Assembly: GCF_024397915.1 (NCBI RefSeq)
Contig: NZ_CP073347.1
Location: 2,418,001 to 2,482,000 of the forward strand
Direction of reading: 5' to 3'
DNA from: Marinobacterium rhizophilum
Lineage (GTDB): Bacteria; Pseudomonadota; Gammaproteobacteria; Pseudomonadales; Balneatricaceae
DNA: 64,000 nucleotides
Shown here: in pieces, positions 16,973 through 26,578 of the stretch
How positions within the stretch are numbered: position 1 is the first letter of the stretch
Layout: each line of letters begins with the position of its first letter
The notes under the pieces: generated by a model
Database searches by the model: none
What the model saw: the letters and a program-made list of their open reading frames with translations, nothing else
What the model was told of the DNA's origin: nothing
Program-made: the position numbers and the translations under genes

Positions 16973-17898
16973 TGCTGTCCCGCGTAGCTGAAAGGATTTA
17001 CTGGGCGGCACGCTATCTCGAGCGTGTCGAAAACACCGCACGCCTGGTCAGCGTCTATGACAACCTGCTGTTCGACCTGCCCCGCAGCGTCAATATCGGC
17101 TGGTTCAACCTGGTCATCATCAACAGTGGCACCGAGCTGTTTTTCGAGCGTTACAAGGTGCAGGATGAGCGCAACGTGGTGAAATTCACCCTGGCCGACG
17201 ACACCAACCCCAGTTCCATGCTGTCGTCCCTGACGATGCTGCGCGAGAACATCCGCACGGCCCGCGATGTGCTGCCGGCCGAAGCCTGGGAGCTGGTCAA
17301 CGAACTGCTGCTGTTCGCCGGCAACAATATCCAGCAGGGCATCAATCGCAACGGTCGTCATGCCTTCCTCAACGGCATTATCGAAGGCTGCCAGGGCATC
17401 AATGGCCTGCTGCTTGGCACCATGAGCCGCGATGCCGCCTGGCACTTCATGCGCCTGGGCTGCAACCTGGAGCGCGCCGACATGACCACCCGCCTGCTGG
17501 ATGCCGGCGCCGCCGTACTGCAACTGTCCGACGACAACGACACCGCCAACCTGTCCCAGATTGTGTGGGGCAACGTGCTGCGCTCCGGCAGTGCCTACAT
17601 GGCCTACCGTCGTACCATGCGTACCGCCGTCAACGGCACCGACGTGGCGCGCTTTCTGCTGTGCGACGAGCAGTTCCCGCGCTCCGTCAGCTATTGCCTG
17701 GATCAGGTCAGCTCCGCCACCGCCAGGCTGCCCACCGCCGGCAAACCGCACCCGTCCATCAAGCCCAAGCTGCCGAAATATGACCTCAAGGATGGCTGCT
17801 GTCTGAACGCCGACTTTCGTGACTACCTGAACGACCAGCAGCTCGTGCTGGCCGAGACCCACAACAACATCTCCAGCAACTGGTTCGCTCACGCTTAG
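16972..17898 (+). CDS. Alpha-E domain protein (DUF403)
   Basis: All-helical protein of 308 residues found almost always beside permuted ATP-grasp proteins. Its activity is unknown; it has been predicted to assist a peptide-forming or modifying reaction. The hallmark N-terminus MLSRVAERIYWAARYLERVE is present, with repeated E-x-x-R-type helices such as FMRLGCNLERADMTTRLLD (about 150). The ATG at 16972 is preferred to the adjacent ATG at 16969 because it lies 7 bp from a strong GGAGG and matches family starts. It overlaps the upstream stop by one base. Confidence 0.87.
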   Translation: MLSRVAERIYWAARYLERVENTARLVSVYDNLLFDLPRSVNIGWFNLVIINSGTELFFERYKVQDERNVVKFTLADDTNPSSMLSSLTMLRENIRTARDVLPAEAWELVNELLLFAGNNIQQGINRNGRHAFLNGIIEGCQGINGLLLGTMSRDAAWHFMRLGCNLERADMTTRLLDAGAAVLQLSDDNDTANLSQIVWGNVLRSGSAYMAYRRTMRTAVNGTDVARFLLCDEQFPRSVSYCLDQVSSATARLPTAGKPHPSIKPKLPKYDLKDGCCLNADFRDYLNDQQLVLAETHNNISSNWFAHA

Positions 17899-17906
17899 GG
17901 GTCAAG

Positions 17907-20900
17907 ATGACTATTCGCACCAAGATTCACCACCTGACGCGCTACAGGTTCGACCGTCATGTCAATCTGGCCCCCCATGTGCTGCGCCTGCGCCCGGCCG
18001 CGCACTCCAGGACCCAGATTCACAGCTACTCGCTCAAGGTCACGCCGGAAAACCACTTTATCAACTGGCAGCAGGACCCCTTCGGCAATTTTCTGGCCCG
18101 GCTGGTCTTCCCGGAAAAAACCACGGAGCTGAGCATCGAGGTCGAAGTCATCGCCGACATGACGGTGATCAACCCGTTTGATTTCTTCGTCGAGAAATAC
18201 GCCGAACACTTCCCGTTCGAGTACGACGAAAGTCAGCAGAAGGAACTGGCGCCCTACCTGGAGTGCACCGAGCCCGACAGCCCGCTGCTGCAGGAATGGG
18301 TGGCCTCGGTGTCACGCGAGAAAACGCCGATCAACGACTTCATGGTGGCGCTCAACCAGCGCCTGCAACAGGAAATCGATTACGGTCTGCGTTTTGAAGC
18401 CGGCATCCAGAGTTGCCAGGAAACCCTGGAACTGAAAAAGGGCTCGTGCCGTGACACCGCCTGGCTGATGGTGCAGATCCTGCGCAGCCTCGGGCTGGCC
18501 GCACGCTTTGCGTCCGGCTACCTGATCCAGCTGAGCTCGGACGTCAAGTCCCTCGATGGCCCCAGCGGCCCGGAAGCCGATTTCACCGACCTGCACGCCT
18601 GGTGCGAAATCTACATCCCCGGTGCCGGCTGGATCGGACTGGACCCCACCTCGGGCCTGATGACCGGCGAAGGCCATATCCCGCTGGCCTGTACTCCGGA
18701 TCCGGCCTCTGCCGCCCCCATTAGCGGCGCCATGGACGAATGTGAGGTCGAGTTCGAGTACAGCAACAAGGTCTACCGCATCCATGAAGACCCCCGCGTC
18801 ACCAAGCCCTATGCCGAGCACCAGTGGCAGGAAATTCTTGCCCTGGGTGATGCCGTAGACGCGGACCTCGATGCGCTGGATGTGCGCCTCACCATGGGTG
18901 GCGAACCGACCTTTGTCTCCATCGACGACATGGAGTCCGCCCAGTGGAACACCGATGCGCTGGGCGCCGACAAGCTGCGCCTGGCCAAAACCCTGCTGCT
19001 GCGCCTGCGCGACCGCTTTGCCCCCGGCGCCGTACTGCACTATGGACAGGGTAAATGGTACCCCGGCGAGGAGACGCCGCGCTGGGCGCTGGGCTGCTTC
19101 TGGCGCCAGGATGGCGAAGCCCTGTGGCACAACCCCAAGCTGCTGGCCCGGGTCGACCAGGACCTGGGGCACAAGCTAGAAGACGCCGAGCGCTTTATCG
19201 GCCGCCTGTGCGCCAAGCTTGAGGTCTCCGACAAGCACATACACCCCGCCTACGAGGACGCGCTCCATTACCTCGACAGGGAACAGCAACTGCCGGCCAA
19301 CCTGGACCCGCTCAAGGCCGACCTTGCGGACGGCCTTGAGCGCCAGCGCCTGGCCAGGCTGCTGCAACGCGGCCTCAATACACCCAGCGGCTATGTACTG
19401 CCGCTGGGGCGGGACGAGCTGGGTTCACACTGGCGCAGCTGCAGCTGGGAGCTGCGGCGTGGCGCCCTGGTACTGATCCCCGGTGATGCCCCGCTGGGCT
19501 TTCGTCTGCCGCTGAACTCCCTGCCCTGGGTCAGCAAGGAAGAACGGGAGATCGAGCCCGATCCCGACCCCTTCGCCGAACACCCGCCGCTCAAAAGCAC
19601 GGTGTACGACATCAACCGCTTTGCCCATGGCACGACCCAGTCTGCCATGAAGCCCGAGCCCGACAGCCGCAAGGCCGGCGCAGCCGCCAGCCAGGTACTG
19701 CATACGGCACTGTGCATCGAAGCCCGCAACGGCCGCCTGCACCTGTTCCTGCCGCCCATCAGGCAGCTGGAATCCTACGTGCTGCTGATCAGCGCCATTG
19801 AGCATACTGCGGCTGAGCTCGAATTGCCGGTGGTGCTGGAGGGCTACGAGCCCCCCAAGGACTCGCGCCTGCTGCGCCTGCTGGTGACACCGGATCCCGG
19901 CGTTATCGAGGTCAATATTCACCCGGCCAACAACTGGCGTGAACTGACCGACAACATGATCACCCTCTATGAGGAGGCACACCAGTCGCGCCTCGGTACC
20001 GAGTCTTTCATGGTGGACGGCCGTCACAGCGGCACCGGCGGCGGCAACCACATCACCCTGGGCGGCGCCAAGCCCGAAGACAGCCCGCTGCTGCGCCGAC
20101 CCGACCTGCTGCGCAGCCTGGTCACCTACTGGCAGCACCACCCCAGCCTTTCATACCTGTTCTCCGGCATGTTTATCGGCCCCACCAGCCAGGCCCCGCG
20201 GGTTGACGAGGGCCGCGACGAGGCACTGTATGAACTGGAAATTGCCTTCGAGCAGATGCCCGAGGGCCTGGTCGACCAGCCCTGGCTGATCGACCGCCTG
20301 ATGCGCAACCTGCTGGTCGACATCACCGGTAACACCCACCGCTCGGAGTTCTGTATCGACAAGCTCTACGCCCCCGGCAGCGCTACCGGGCGTCTGGGGA
20401 TACTGGAGTTCCGCGGTTTCGAAATGCCGCCCCACCCGCGCATGGCATTGGTTCAGGCATTGCTGCTGCGGTCACTGCTGGTGCGTTTCTGGAAGGAGCC
20501 CTACCACAAGCCACTGGTGCGCTGGGGCACGGCACTGCATGATCGTTTCATGCTGCCGCACTATTGCTGGGCCGATGTGCAGGATGTGGTGAAGGACCTG
20601 CAGCAGCATGGCTGCCCGTTCCAGCTGTCCTGGCTGGCGCCGTTCGAAGAGTTCCGCTACCCGCACTACGGTCGCGTGAATATCGACGATATCAAGCTGG
20701 AGCTGCGCTGGGCCATCGAACCCTGGCATGTACTGGGCGAGGAAATCAGCAGTTTTGGCACCTCCCGCTATGTCGACTCATCGCTGGAGCGGCTGCAGGT
20801 CAAGGTCAGCGGTCTGACCGAAGGGCGCTATGTGCTGGCCTGCAATGGCCGCCGCGTACCGCTGCGCAACACCGGGCGTCAGGGCGAGTATGTCGCCGGC

Positions 20901-21266
20901 GTGCGTTATCGAGCCTGGCAACCGCCCTCTGCGCTGCATCCCACCATCGGGGTGCATGCTCCGCTGGTGTTCGACCTGATCGATACCTGGAACGGTCAGT
21001 CCATCGGCGGCTGTACCTACCACGTGCGCCACCCGGGCGGTCGCAGCTACGACAGCTTCCCGGTCAACGCGTTCGAAGCCGAGGCGCGGCGTGTAAACCG
21101 TTTCTGGGAATTCGGCCACACTCCAGGCCCGCTGGATCCCCAGTCGCAGTTCGACGCCATTCGTGATTTCTTCCCTCACCGCAAAGCACCGCACCCGATG
21201 GCGCCGCCGCCGGAGGAGCCCAGCAACGAGTATCCCCATACCCTGGATTTGCGCCGCCAGCCATAA
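17907..21266 (+). CDS. Transglutaminase-like protein fused to a DUF2126 domain
   Basis: Large two-part protein of 1119 residues. The N-terminal part (about 1-300) begins with the bacterial transglutaminase N-domain and has a papain-like triad: Cys181 in GSCRDTAW, His230 in DLHAWCEIY and Asp246 in GLDPTSG. The C-terminal part (about 335-1100) is the DUF2126 region, with blocks such as RLTMGGEPTFVSIDD and GTGGGNHITLGGAKPEDSP and a GNTHRSEFCIDKLY motif, resembling glutamine-synthetase/amidoligase-like families. Transglutaminase folds in this setting are thought to cleave or form amide bonds. It lies 8 bp after the alpha-E gene and ends the first set. Confidence 0.87.
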   Translation: MTIRTKIHHLTRYRFDRHVNLAPHVLRLRPAAHSRTQIHSYSLKVTPENHFINWQQDPFGNFLARLVFPEKTTELSIEVEVIADMTVINPFDFFVEKYAEHFPFEYDESQQKELAPYLECTEPDSPLLQEWVASVSREKTPINDFMVALNQRLQQEIDYGLRFEAGIQSCQETLELKKGSCRDTAWLMVQILRSLGLAARFASGYLIQLSSDVKSLDGPSGPEADFTDLHAWCEIYIPGAGWIGLDPTSGLMTGEGHIPLACTPDPASAAPISGAMDECEVEFEYSNKVYRIHEDPRVTKPYAEHQWQEILALGDAVDADLDALDVRLTMGGEPTFVSIDDMESAQWNTDALGADKLRLAKTLLLRLRDRFAPGAVLHYGQGKWYPGEETPRWALGCFWRQDGEALWHNPKLLARVDQDLGHKLEDAERFIGRLCAKLEVSDKHIHPAYEDALHYLDREQQLPANLDPLKADLADGLERQRLARLLQRGLNTPSGYVLPLGRDELGSHWRSCSWELRRGALVLIPGDAPLGFRLPLNSLPWVSKEEREIEPDPDPFAEHPPLKSTVYDINRFAHGTTQSAMKPEPDSRKAGAAASQVLHTALCIEARNGRLHLFLPPIRQLESYVLLISAIEHTAAELELPVVLEGYEPPKDSRLLRLLVTPDPGVIEVNIHPANNWRELTDNMITLYEEAHQSRLGTESFMVDGRHSGTGGGNHITLGGAKPEDSPLLRRPDLLRSLVTYWQHHPSLSYLFSGMFIGPTSQAPRVDEGRDEALYELEIAFEQMPEGLVDQPWLIDRLMRNLLVDITGNTHRSEFCIDKLYAPGSATGRLGILEFRGFEMPPHPRMALVQALLLRSLLVRFWKEPYHKPLVRWGTALHDRFMLPHYCWADVQDVVKDLQQHGCPFQLSWLAPFEEFRYPHYGRVNIDDIKLELRWAIEPWHVLGEEISSFGTSRYVDSSLERLQVKVSGLTEGRYVLACNGRRVPLRNTGRQGEYVAGVRYRAWQPPSALHPTIGVHAPLVFDLIDTWNGQSIGGCTYHVRHPGGRSYDSFPVNAFEAEARRVNRFWEFGHTPGPLDPQSQFDAIRDFFPHRKAPHPMAPPPEEPSNEYPHTLDLRRQP

Positions 21267-21350
21267 GGAGAGCACGGCGGTTTCCCGGTCTCGGGTATAC
21301 TATGCTGCACTTTCCCGACAAACACTCGCGACGAGACAGGGTCACGCCGA

Positions 21351-23924
21351 ATGAGCTTTTCCCAACAGCAACAGTCAGACCAGGGTTCACCCCTGGTCTA
21401 CCCGCGCCCGCCGGGGCTCATGGATGAGGTTTACACACCCGATGGCAGCATGCGCAGCCATTGGGAGTACTTACTGGACAGCCTGAATGTCCTGGGCACT
21501 GAAGCCCTGAATGAGCGCCAGCGCAAGGCAGAGCGCATCTTGCGCGATGATGGCGCAACCTACACCCTTTCCAGCGCAACCCTGGCCAGCCACACCTGGG
21601 GACTGGACCCCATTCCGCTGCTGATCGGCAGCGAAGAATGGAGCCAGATCGAGACCGGCCTGAGCGAACGTGCCGAACTGCTTGACCTGCTGCTCAAGGA
21701 CCTTTACGGGCCCCGCGAGCTGCTGCGCAGCGGCATACTGCCGGCGGAACTCATCTACAGCCACAGCGGCTTTCTGCGCCCCTGCCAGGATATCAAGCTC
21801 AAGGGCGGCAACCAGCTGATCCTGCATAGCGCCGACATGATTCGCGGCGCCGACGGCAATATGGTCATCATCGGCGACCGTACCCAGACCCCCAGCGGCG
21901 CAGGCTACGCGCTGGAAAACCGCACCGTGATGCGCCGCGTCTTCCCAAGCCTGTTCCGCGACAGCCATGTACACCGACTGTCACTGTTCTTTACCACCCT
22001 GCGCCATACCCTGACCCGGCTGGCACCGCCTGCCAACCTGTCCGGCGGCGAACTGCCCAGCATCGTCATCCTGACCCCCGGCGCCTACAGCGAGACCTAC
22101 TTCGAACATACTTACCTGGCCAACTATCTCGGCTACCCGCTGGTACAGGGCGGCGACCTGACGGTACGCAATGGCTATGTGTGGATGAAGTCCCTCGACG
22201 GCCTGACCCGGGTGGATGTCATTCTGCGCCGCGTGGACGACAACTACTGTGACCCGGTGGAGCTCAAGAGCGATTCCCGCCTGGGCGTGCCCGGCCTGCT
22301 CGAAGTGGTACGCTCGGGCCGGGTCGTGGTGACCAACCCCATGGGCAGCAGCGTGCTGGAAAATACCGCGCTGATGAAATACATGCCCCAGATCAGCCAG
22401 TTCTTTCTCGGCCACGAGTTGCAACTGGCCTCGGTCACGACCTACTGGTGTGGCGCTGCCGACGACCTGGCCCACGTACTGGCCAATATCGACAAGCTGG
22501 TCATCAAGCGCTGCGCCCGCCGCGCCGGTGAATTCAGCGTGTTTGGCTGCGACCTGTCCGCCAGCGAGCGCCAGGAGCTGACGCAACGCATTCGGCTGAA
22601 CCCCATGCACTACACGGCGCAGGAATACGTCGCGCCCTCGTCGGCGCCGAGCTGGCACCAGGGCGCGCTGCAGTCCCGCCCTGCGGTGCTGCGCAGTTTC
22701 TCGGTCGCCGGCGAAGGCTCCTATTCGGTGATGCCAGGCGGCATGACCCGGGTCGGTGTCGACAGTGACAGCCGCCTGATTTCCAACCAGATTGGTTCCC
22801 TCAGCAAGGACACCTGGGTGCTGGCTTCCGAGCCTGAAAAGCAGCTGACGCTGCAGCCGGGCCCGGGCGCAAGCCTCAGCCAGATTCATCAGTACACCAC
22901 CCTGCCCAGTCGCATGGTGGAAAACCTGTTCTGGATGGGACGCTACTCCGAACGTGCCGACGCCGCCATCCGCGTGCTGCGCACCGTTTTTGTCCAGCTC
23001 AACAGCGCAGTGATTCTGCCCAAGGGCGCCGAGAGGCTGCTGCTCAGGGCCGTTTCCGAAGTCACCCTGACGCTGCCCGGCTTCACCCGCGACAACCTGG
23101 AGCTCCTGCGCAAGCCCGAACCCGAGCTGCTGTCAGTGATCAGTGATGCGCAGCGCACCGGCAGCGTCAAGGCATCGCTGATTGCCATGCTCAATTGCGC
23201 CGAAGAGGTCAAGGAGCTGCTGTCCGCTGATATTCAGCGCATTATCAACGACATACGCGATGAGTTGAACGGCCTGGAAAACGCCGTCACCAAGGGTATG
23301 GCCTCGGCGCCGGAAGAAACCCTCGACCCGCTGATCTCGGCCCTGCTGGCCCTCAGCGGGCTCTATCAGGACAGCATGTTCCGCGGCCTTGGCTGGCGCT
23401 TTTTGCAGATCGGGCGCCGGCTGGAAAAGGCCCAGCAGATTGCCTCTCTGTTGCGTCACCTGCTGGTGCCGGTCAATGTGGACCCGAGCGAACCGCTGGC
23501 GCTGGAATCGGCACTGCTGTCCACCGAAGCACTCAACACCTATCGGCGCCGCTTCCGGGCCGAAACCAATATTGTCAGTGGCCTGGGCCTGCTGCTGATT
23601 GACCGCAGCAACCCGCGTTCGCTGATCTACCAGCTCGACAAACTGTTCAAGGATCTGAGCGAGCTGCCCAGCCGCAGCAAGGGGCCGGAGCTGCCCCACA
23701 CCCAGCGCCTGGTGCTGGAAATTTCCGCGGCGGTGCGGCTAGCGGATATGCGCACCCTGGCCGTCGTGGACGAAAAACTGCAGAGCCGCGTCCAGCTCGA
23801 CAAACTGCTCAAGCAGGTACAGCTGCGCCTGAACGAAACCGCCGTGGCGGTGAGTGAAGACTTCTTCGATCACACCGGCGGCCCACAGCAGCTGGTGAAT
23901 ACCGGATGGAATGGCGAACTATGA
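21351..23924 (+). CDS. Circularly permuted ATP-grasp fused to alpha-E domain
   Basis: An 857-residue fusion of the two functions encoded separately at 15518 and 16972. The ATP-grasp part (about 1-500) has TPSGAGYALENRTVMRRV, LTPGAYSETYFEHTYLANY, DGLTRVDVILRRVDD and an alternative loop at the place of KPANESGGYG (KRCARRAGEFSVFGCDLS), so its nucleotide loop differs. The alpha-E part starts near residue 517 (LPSRMVENLFWMGRYSERAD). It follows the first set after 84 bp containing a TATACT (21296-21301) that may be an internal -10 box. Its stop overlaps the next start (ATGA). Confidence 0.87.
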   Translation: MSFSQQQQSDQGSPLVYPRPPGLMDEVYTPDGSMRSHWEYLLDSLNVLGTEALNERQRKAERILRDDGATYTLSSATLASHTWGLDPIPLLIGSEEWSQIETGLSERAELLDLLLKDLYGPRELLRSGILPAELIYSHSGFLRPCQDIKLKGGNQLILHSADMIRGADGNMVIIGDRTQTPSGAGYALENRTVMRRVFPSLFRDSHVHRLSLFFTTLRHTLTRLAPPANLSGGELPSIVILTPGAYSETYFEHTYLANYLGYPLVQGGDLTVRNGYVWMKSLDGLTRVDVILRRVDDNYCDPVELKSDSRLGVPGLLEVVRSGRVVVTNPMGSSVLENTALMKYMPQISQFFLGHELQLASVTTYWCGAADDLAHVLANIDKLVIKRCARRAGEFSVFGCDLSASERQELTQRIRLNPMHYTAQEYVAPSSAPSWHQGALQSRPAVLRSFSVAGEGSYSVMPGGMTRVGVDSDSRLISNQIGSLSKDTWVLASEPEKQLTLQPGPGASLSQIHQYTTLPSRMVENLFWMGRYSERADAAIRVLRTVFVQLNSAVILPKGAERLLLRAVSEVTLTLPGFTRDNLELLRKPEPELLSVISDAQRTGSVKASLIAMLNCAEEVKELLSADIQRIINDIRDELNGLENAVTKGMASAPEETLDPLISALLALSGLYQDSMFRGLGWRFLQIGRRLEKAQQIASLLRHLLVPVNVDPSEPLALESALLSTEALNTYRRRFRAETNIVSGLGLLLIDRSNPRSLIYQLDKLFKDLSELPSRSKGPELPHTQRLVLEISAAVRLADMRTLAVVDEKLQSRVQLDKLLKQVQLRLNETAVAVSEDFFDHTGGPQQLVNTGWNGEL

Positions 23925-24811
23925 TCTACCGCATCCGACACCTGACCGAGTACGAATACCAGCACCCGGTCAGCCTGTGCTACAACCTGGCCCATTTGCA
24001 GCCGCGCAACACCAGCTACCAGAGCTGCCTGAGCAGCAAGCTGCAGATCAACCCGATGCCCGCCTACAGCCGCAAGCGCAAGGACTACTTCGGCAACAAT
24101 GTGCTGCATTTCTCGATCGAGGAACCGCATAAAAAGCTGTCGGTGGAGATCACCAGCGACATTCGTATCGACGAGGGGCGCGCCAGTCCGGAGCTGGACC
24201 TGGATCTGGGCAGCACCTGCGCCCAGGCCCTGCAGGCATTGCACCAACAGCAGACAAAAGCCAACCTCGAGGCCCGGGAATTCGTACTCGACTCGCCGAT
24301 GGTCCGGGTCATGGATGCGCTGCGCGATTACGCCGCGCCCTCCTTCACCGCCGACCGCCCGCTGCTCTCGGCCGCCCGCGAACTGACTCACCGCATCTTT
24401 ACCGACTTCACCTACGACCCGGCCTTCACCACCGTGGCCACACCACTGTCGGATGTACTGGAGCATCGCCGTGGCGTCTGTCAGGATTTTGCCCACCTGG
24501 CCATCGGCTGCCTGCGGGCGCTGGGTTATCCGGCACGCTATGTCAGCGGTTACCTCGAAACCCTGCCTCCGCCGGGGCAGGTAAAACTGGTGGGCTCCGA
24601 CGCCTCCCACGCCTGGTTCTCGCTCTATTCACCGGACGAGGGCTGGTTCGAGTTCGACCCGACCAACGACAACATGCCGGCCGAGCAGCACATCACCACC
24701 GCCTGGGGCCGGGACTACTCCGATGTGGCTCCGCTGCGCGGCGTACTCTTTGATGGCGGCAAACCCCAGCCGCCCCGGGTTGCGGTGGATGTTCAGCGCC
24801 TGGAAGCCTGA
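23921..24811 (+). CDS. Transglutaminase-like protease-fold protein
   Basis: Stand-alone cytoplasmic transglutaminase-fold protein of 296 residues with the bacterial transglutaminase N-domain (MIYRIRHLTEYEYQHPVSLC). The triad is complete: Cys187 in RGVCQDFAH, His230 in ASHAWFSLY and Asp246 in EFDPTND. It ends the second set and overlaps the ATP-grasp/alpha-E fusion by 4 bp, so the two are probably translationally coupled. It corresponds to the N-terminal part of the 1119-residue protein but lacks the DUF2126 region. Confidence 0.87.
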   Translation: MIYRIRHLTEYEYQHPVSLCYNLAHLQPRNTSYQSCLSSKLQINPMPAYSRKRKDYFGNNVLHFSIEEPHKKLSVEITSDIRIDEGRASPELDLDLGSTCAQALQALHQQQTKANLEAREFVLDSPMVRVMDALRDYAAPSFTADRPLLSAARELTHRIFTDFTYDPAFTTVATPLSDVLEHRRGVCQDFAHLAIGCLRALGYPARYVSGYLETLPPPGQVKLVGSDASHAWFSLYSPDEGWFEFDPTNDNMPAEQHITTAWGRDYSDVAPLRGVLFDGGKPQPPRVAVDVQRLEA

Positions 24812-24951
24812 AATGAAAACGCTGCAAGGCCGCTGAAATCAGTATCGCGGCCACGCGGTTTTCTCCTAAAATGCGAACCCCTGACACTGCCAGCGCGCCC
24901 CCGGGCCCGCGCCGGGCAGGCGTCCAAATTGTGATCACGAGGTTTTAGCCG

Positions 24952-25518
24952 ATGCCCAAAGCATCCGAACTCAAGCGGGGCCATGTCGTCGAGCTCAATG
25001 GCCATGTTTATATCGTACAGCATGTCGATGTGCGCAACCCCACCTCCCGTGGTGCCACCACCCTGTACAAGGTCCGTTTCAACCTGCTGCCCGAAGGTGG
25101 CAAGCATGAAGTGACCTTCACCGGTGACGACATGGTCAAGAACGTATCACTGGAACGGCGCAAGGTGTCCTACCTGTACCGTGAAGACGACCTCTTCACC
25201 TTTATGGACGTGGAAGACTACAGCCAGTACTACCTCAACGGCAGCAGTATCGAGAGCCAGCTGCCGTACCTGAGTGACGGGCTTGAAGGTATAATGGCCC
25301 TGCTCATCGAAGGCGAAATCGTCACCATCGAGTTACCGGCCAGCGTTATCATGGAAGTCGCCGAATGCGTACCCGGCATGCAGGCCGCCAGCGCCACCGG
25401 CCGCACCAAGCCGGCCATCCTCTCAAACGGGCTGGAGCTGCAGGTGCCCGAATACATCAAGCAGGGCGAGAAGATCAAGATCAACACCGAAACCGGCAAG
25501 TTCATGACCCGCGCCTGA
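24952..25518 (+). CDS. efpL: Elongation factor P-like protein EfpL (YeiP)
   Basis: Paralogue of translation factor EF-P that relieves ribosome stalling. The product has 188 residues and three OB/KOW-like domains. The domain I tip, which in EF-P carries a modified lysine, reads NPTSRGATTLYK with Arg33 at the tip, the EfpL/YeiP signature (E. coli has PTARGAATLYK). No modification enzymes are expected or seen nearby. The C-terminus has QVPEYIKQGEKIKI as in YeiP. It is transcribed alone or with galU. Confidence 0.92.
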   Translation: MPKASELKRGHVVELNGHVYIVQHVDVRNPTSRGATTLYKVRFNLLPEGGKHEVTFTGDDMVKNVSLERRKVSYLYREDDLFTFMDVEDYSQYYLNGSSIESQLPYLSDGLEGIMALLIEGEIVTIELPASVIMEVAECVPGMQAASATGRTKPAILSNGLELQVPEYIKQGEKIKINTETGKFMTRA

Positions 25519-25603
25519 TCCCGGCCAGCCAACTTAAATTGCAGCGGCTCAGCTTGCGTTAGCCGCCGCACCAGGACAATGACACCAGGGAGCTCCATCA
25601 CCG

Positions 25604-26500
25604 ATGCGAACCGTTACCAAAGCGATCATCCCCGTTGCCGGACTCGGCACCCGCGTTTTGCCCGCCAGCAAGGCTATCCCCAAGGAAATGCTGCCGGTGG
25701 GCGACAAGCCGGTCATCCAGCGCGTGGTCGAAGAAGCCGTGGCCGCGGGCATCACCCAGATTATTCTGGTGACACGCTCCGGCAAGGAAGCCATAGAGAA
25801 CCACTTTGATGCCCACTACGAGCTCGAAGCCCAGCTTCAGATCAAGGGCAAGATCGCCGAACTTGCGTCCGTGCGCAATATTCAGCCACCTGAAGTGGAA
25901 ATCATCTCGGTGCGCCAGCCCAGCGCCCAGGGCCTTGGCCACGCGGTACTCTGCGCCGCCGGTATCATCGGCGACGAACCCTTCGCCGTGATGCTGCCGG
26001 ATGTGCTGATCAACAACCCCGACACCGCCAGCGGCCACGTTGACATGGCCGGCATGATGGCCGCTTTCAGCCGCGCCGAGCACCCTCAGATCATGGTTGA
26101 ACCGGTTCCCCCCGAGCACGCCGAACGCTACGGTATTGTCGACTGCGCCGGCGCCAGCCTGAGCGGTGGCGAGGCGCACCCGATTCAGGGCATGGTGGAA
26201 AAACCCGCCCGTGGCACAGCCCCGTCAAACCTGGCGATCGTCGGTCGCTACATTCTGCCGGCGCGCATCATGACACTGCTCAAAACCACGCCCACCGGTG
26301 CCGGCGGTGAAATCCAGCTGACCGATGCCATGGCGGCCCTGCTCAAGGAAACGCCGATGGAGGCCTACCACATGCAGGGCAAATCCTACGACTGCGGCAA
26401 CAAGCTGGGCTACCTTCAGGCCAACATGGTGTACGGTCTGCAGAACCCGCACACAGGCGCGGACCTGCGCGAGTTTCTCAAGCAACAGCTGGCCGAGTAA
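25604..26500 (+). CDS. galU: UTP--glucose-1-phosphate uridylyltransferase GalU
   Basis: Makes UDP-glucose from UTP and glucose-1-phosphate. The product has 298 residues, normal for the bacterial family. The nucleotide-binding motif AGLGTRVLPASKAIPKEMLP (about 11-30) is intact, with the downstream SAQGLGHAVLCA and a GAGGEIQLTDAM block. It lies 85 bp after efpL. Together with ugd (27779) it supplies UDP-glucuronate. Confidence 0.96.
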   Translation: MRTVTKAIIPVAGLGTRVLPASKAIPKEMLPVGDKPVIQRVVEEAVAAGITQIILVTRSGKEAIENHFDAHYELEAQLQIKGKIAELASVRNIQPPEVEIISVRQPSAQGLGHAVLCAAGIIGDEPFAVMLPDVLINNPDTASGHVDMAGMMAAFSRAEHPQIMVEPVPPEHAERYGIVDCAGASLSGGEAHPIQGMVEKPARGTAPSNLAIVGRYILPARIMTLLKTTPTGAGGEIQLTDAMAALLKETPMEAYHMQGKSYDCGNKLGYLQANMVYGLQNPHTGADLREFLKQQLAE

Positions 26501-26578
26501 TTCGCTCCCTGGCCAGGCTCCAGCAGGCTGCAACAAGGCTTGCGGGAGCCCGGCCACCGGGCGAGCAAACAGGGTGCC

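Noticed and set aside
26548..26562. GC-rich hairpin between galU and the epimerase gene as a terminator
   Set aside because: The stem GCCCGG/CCGGGC is perfect but short, and there is no T tract on either side.
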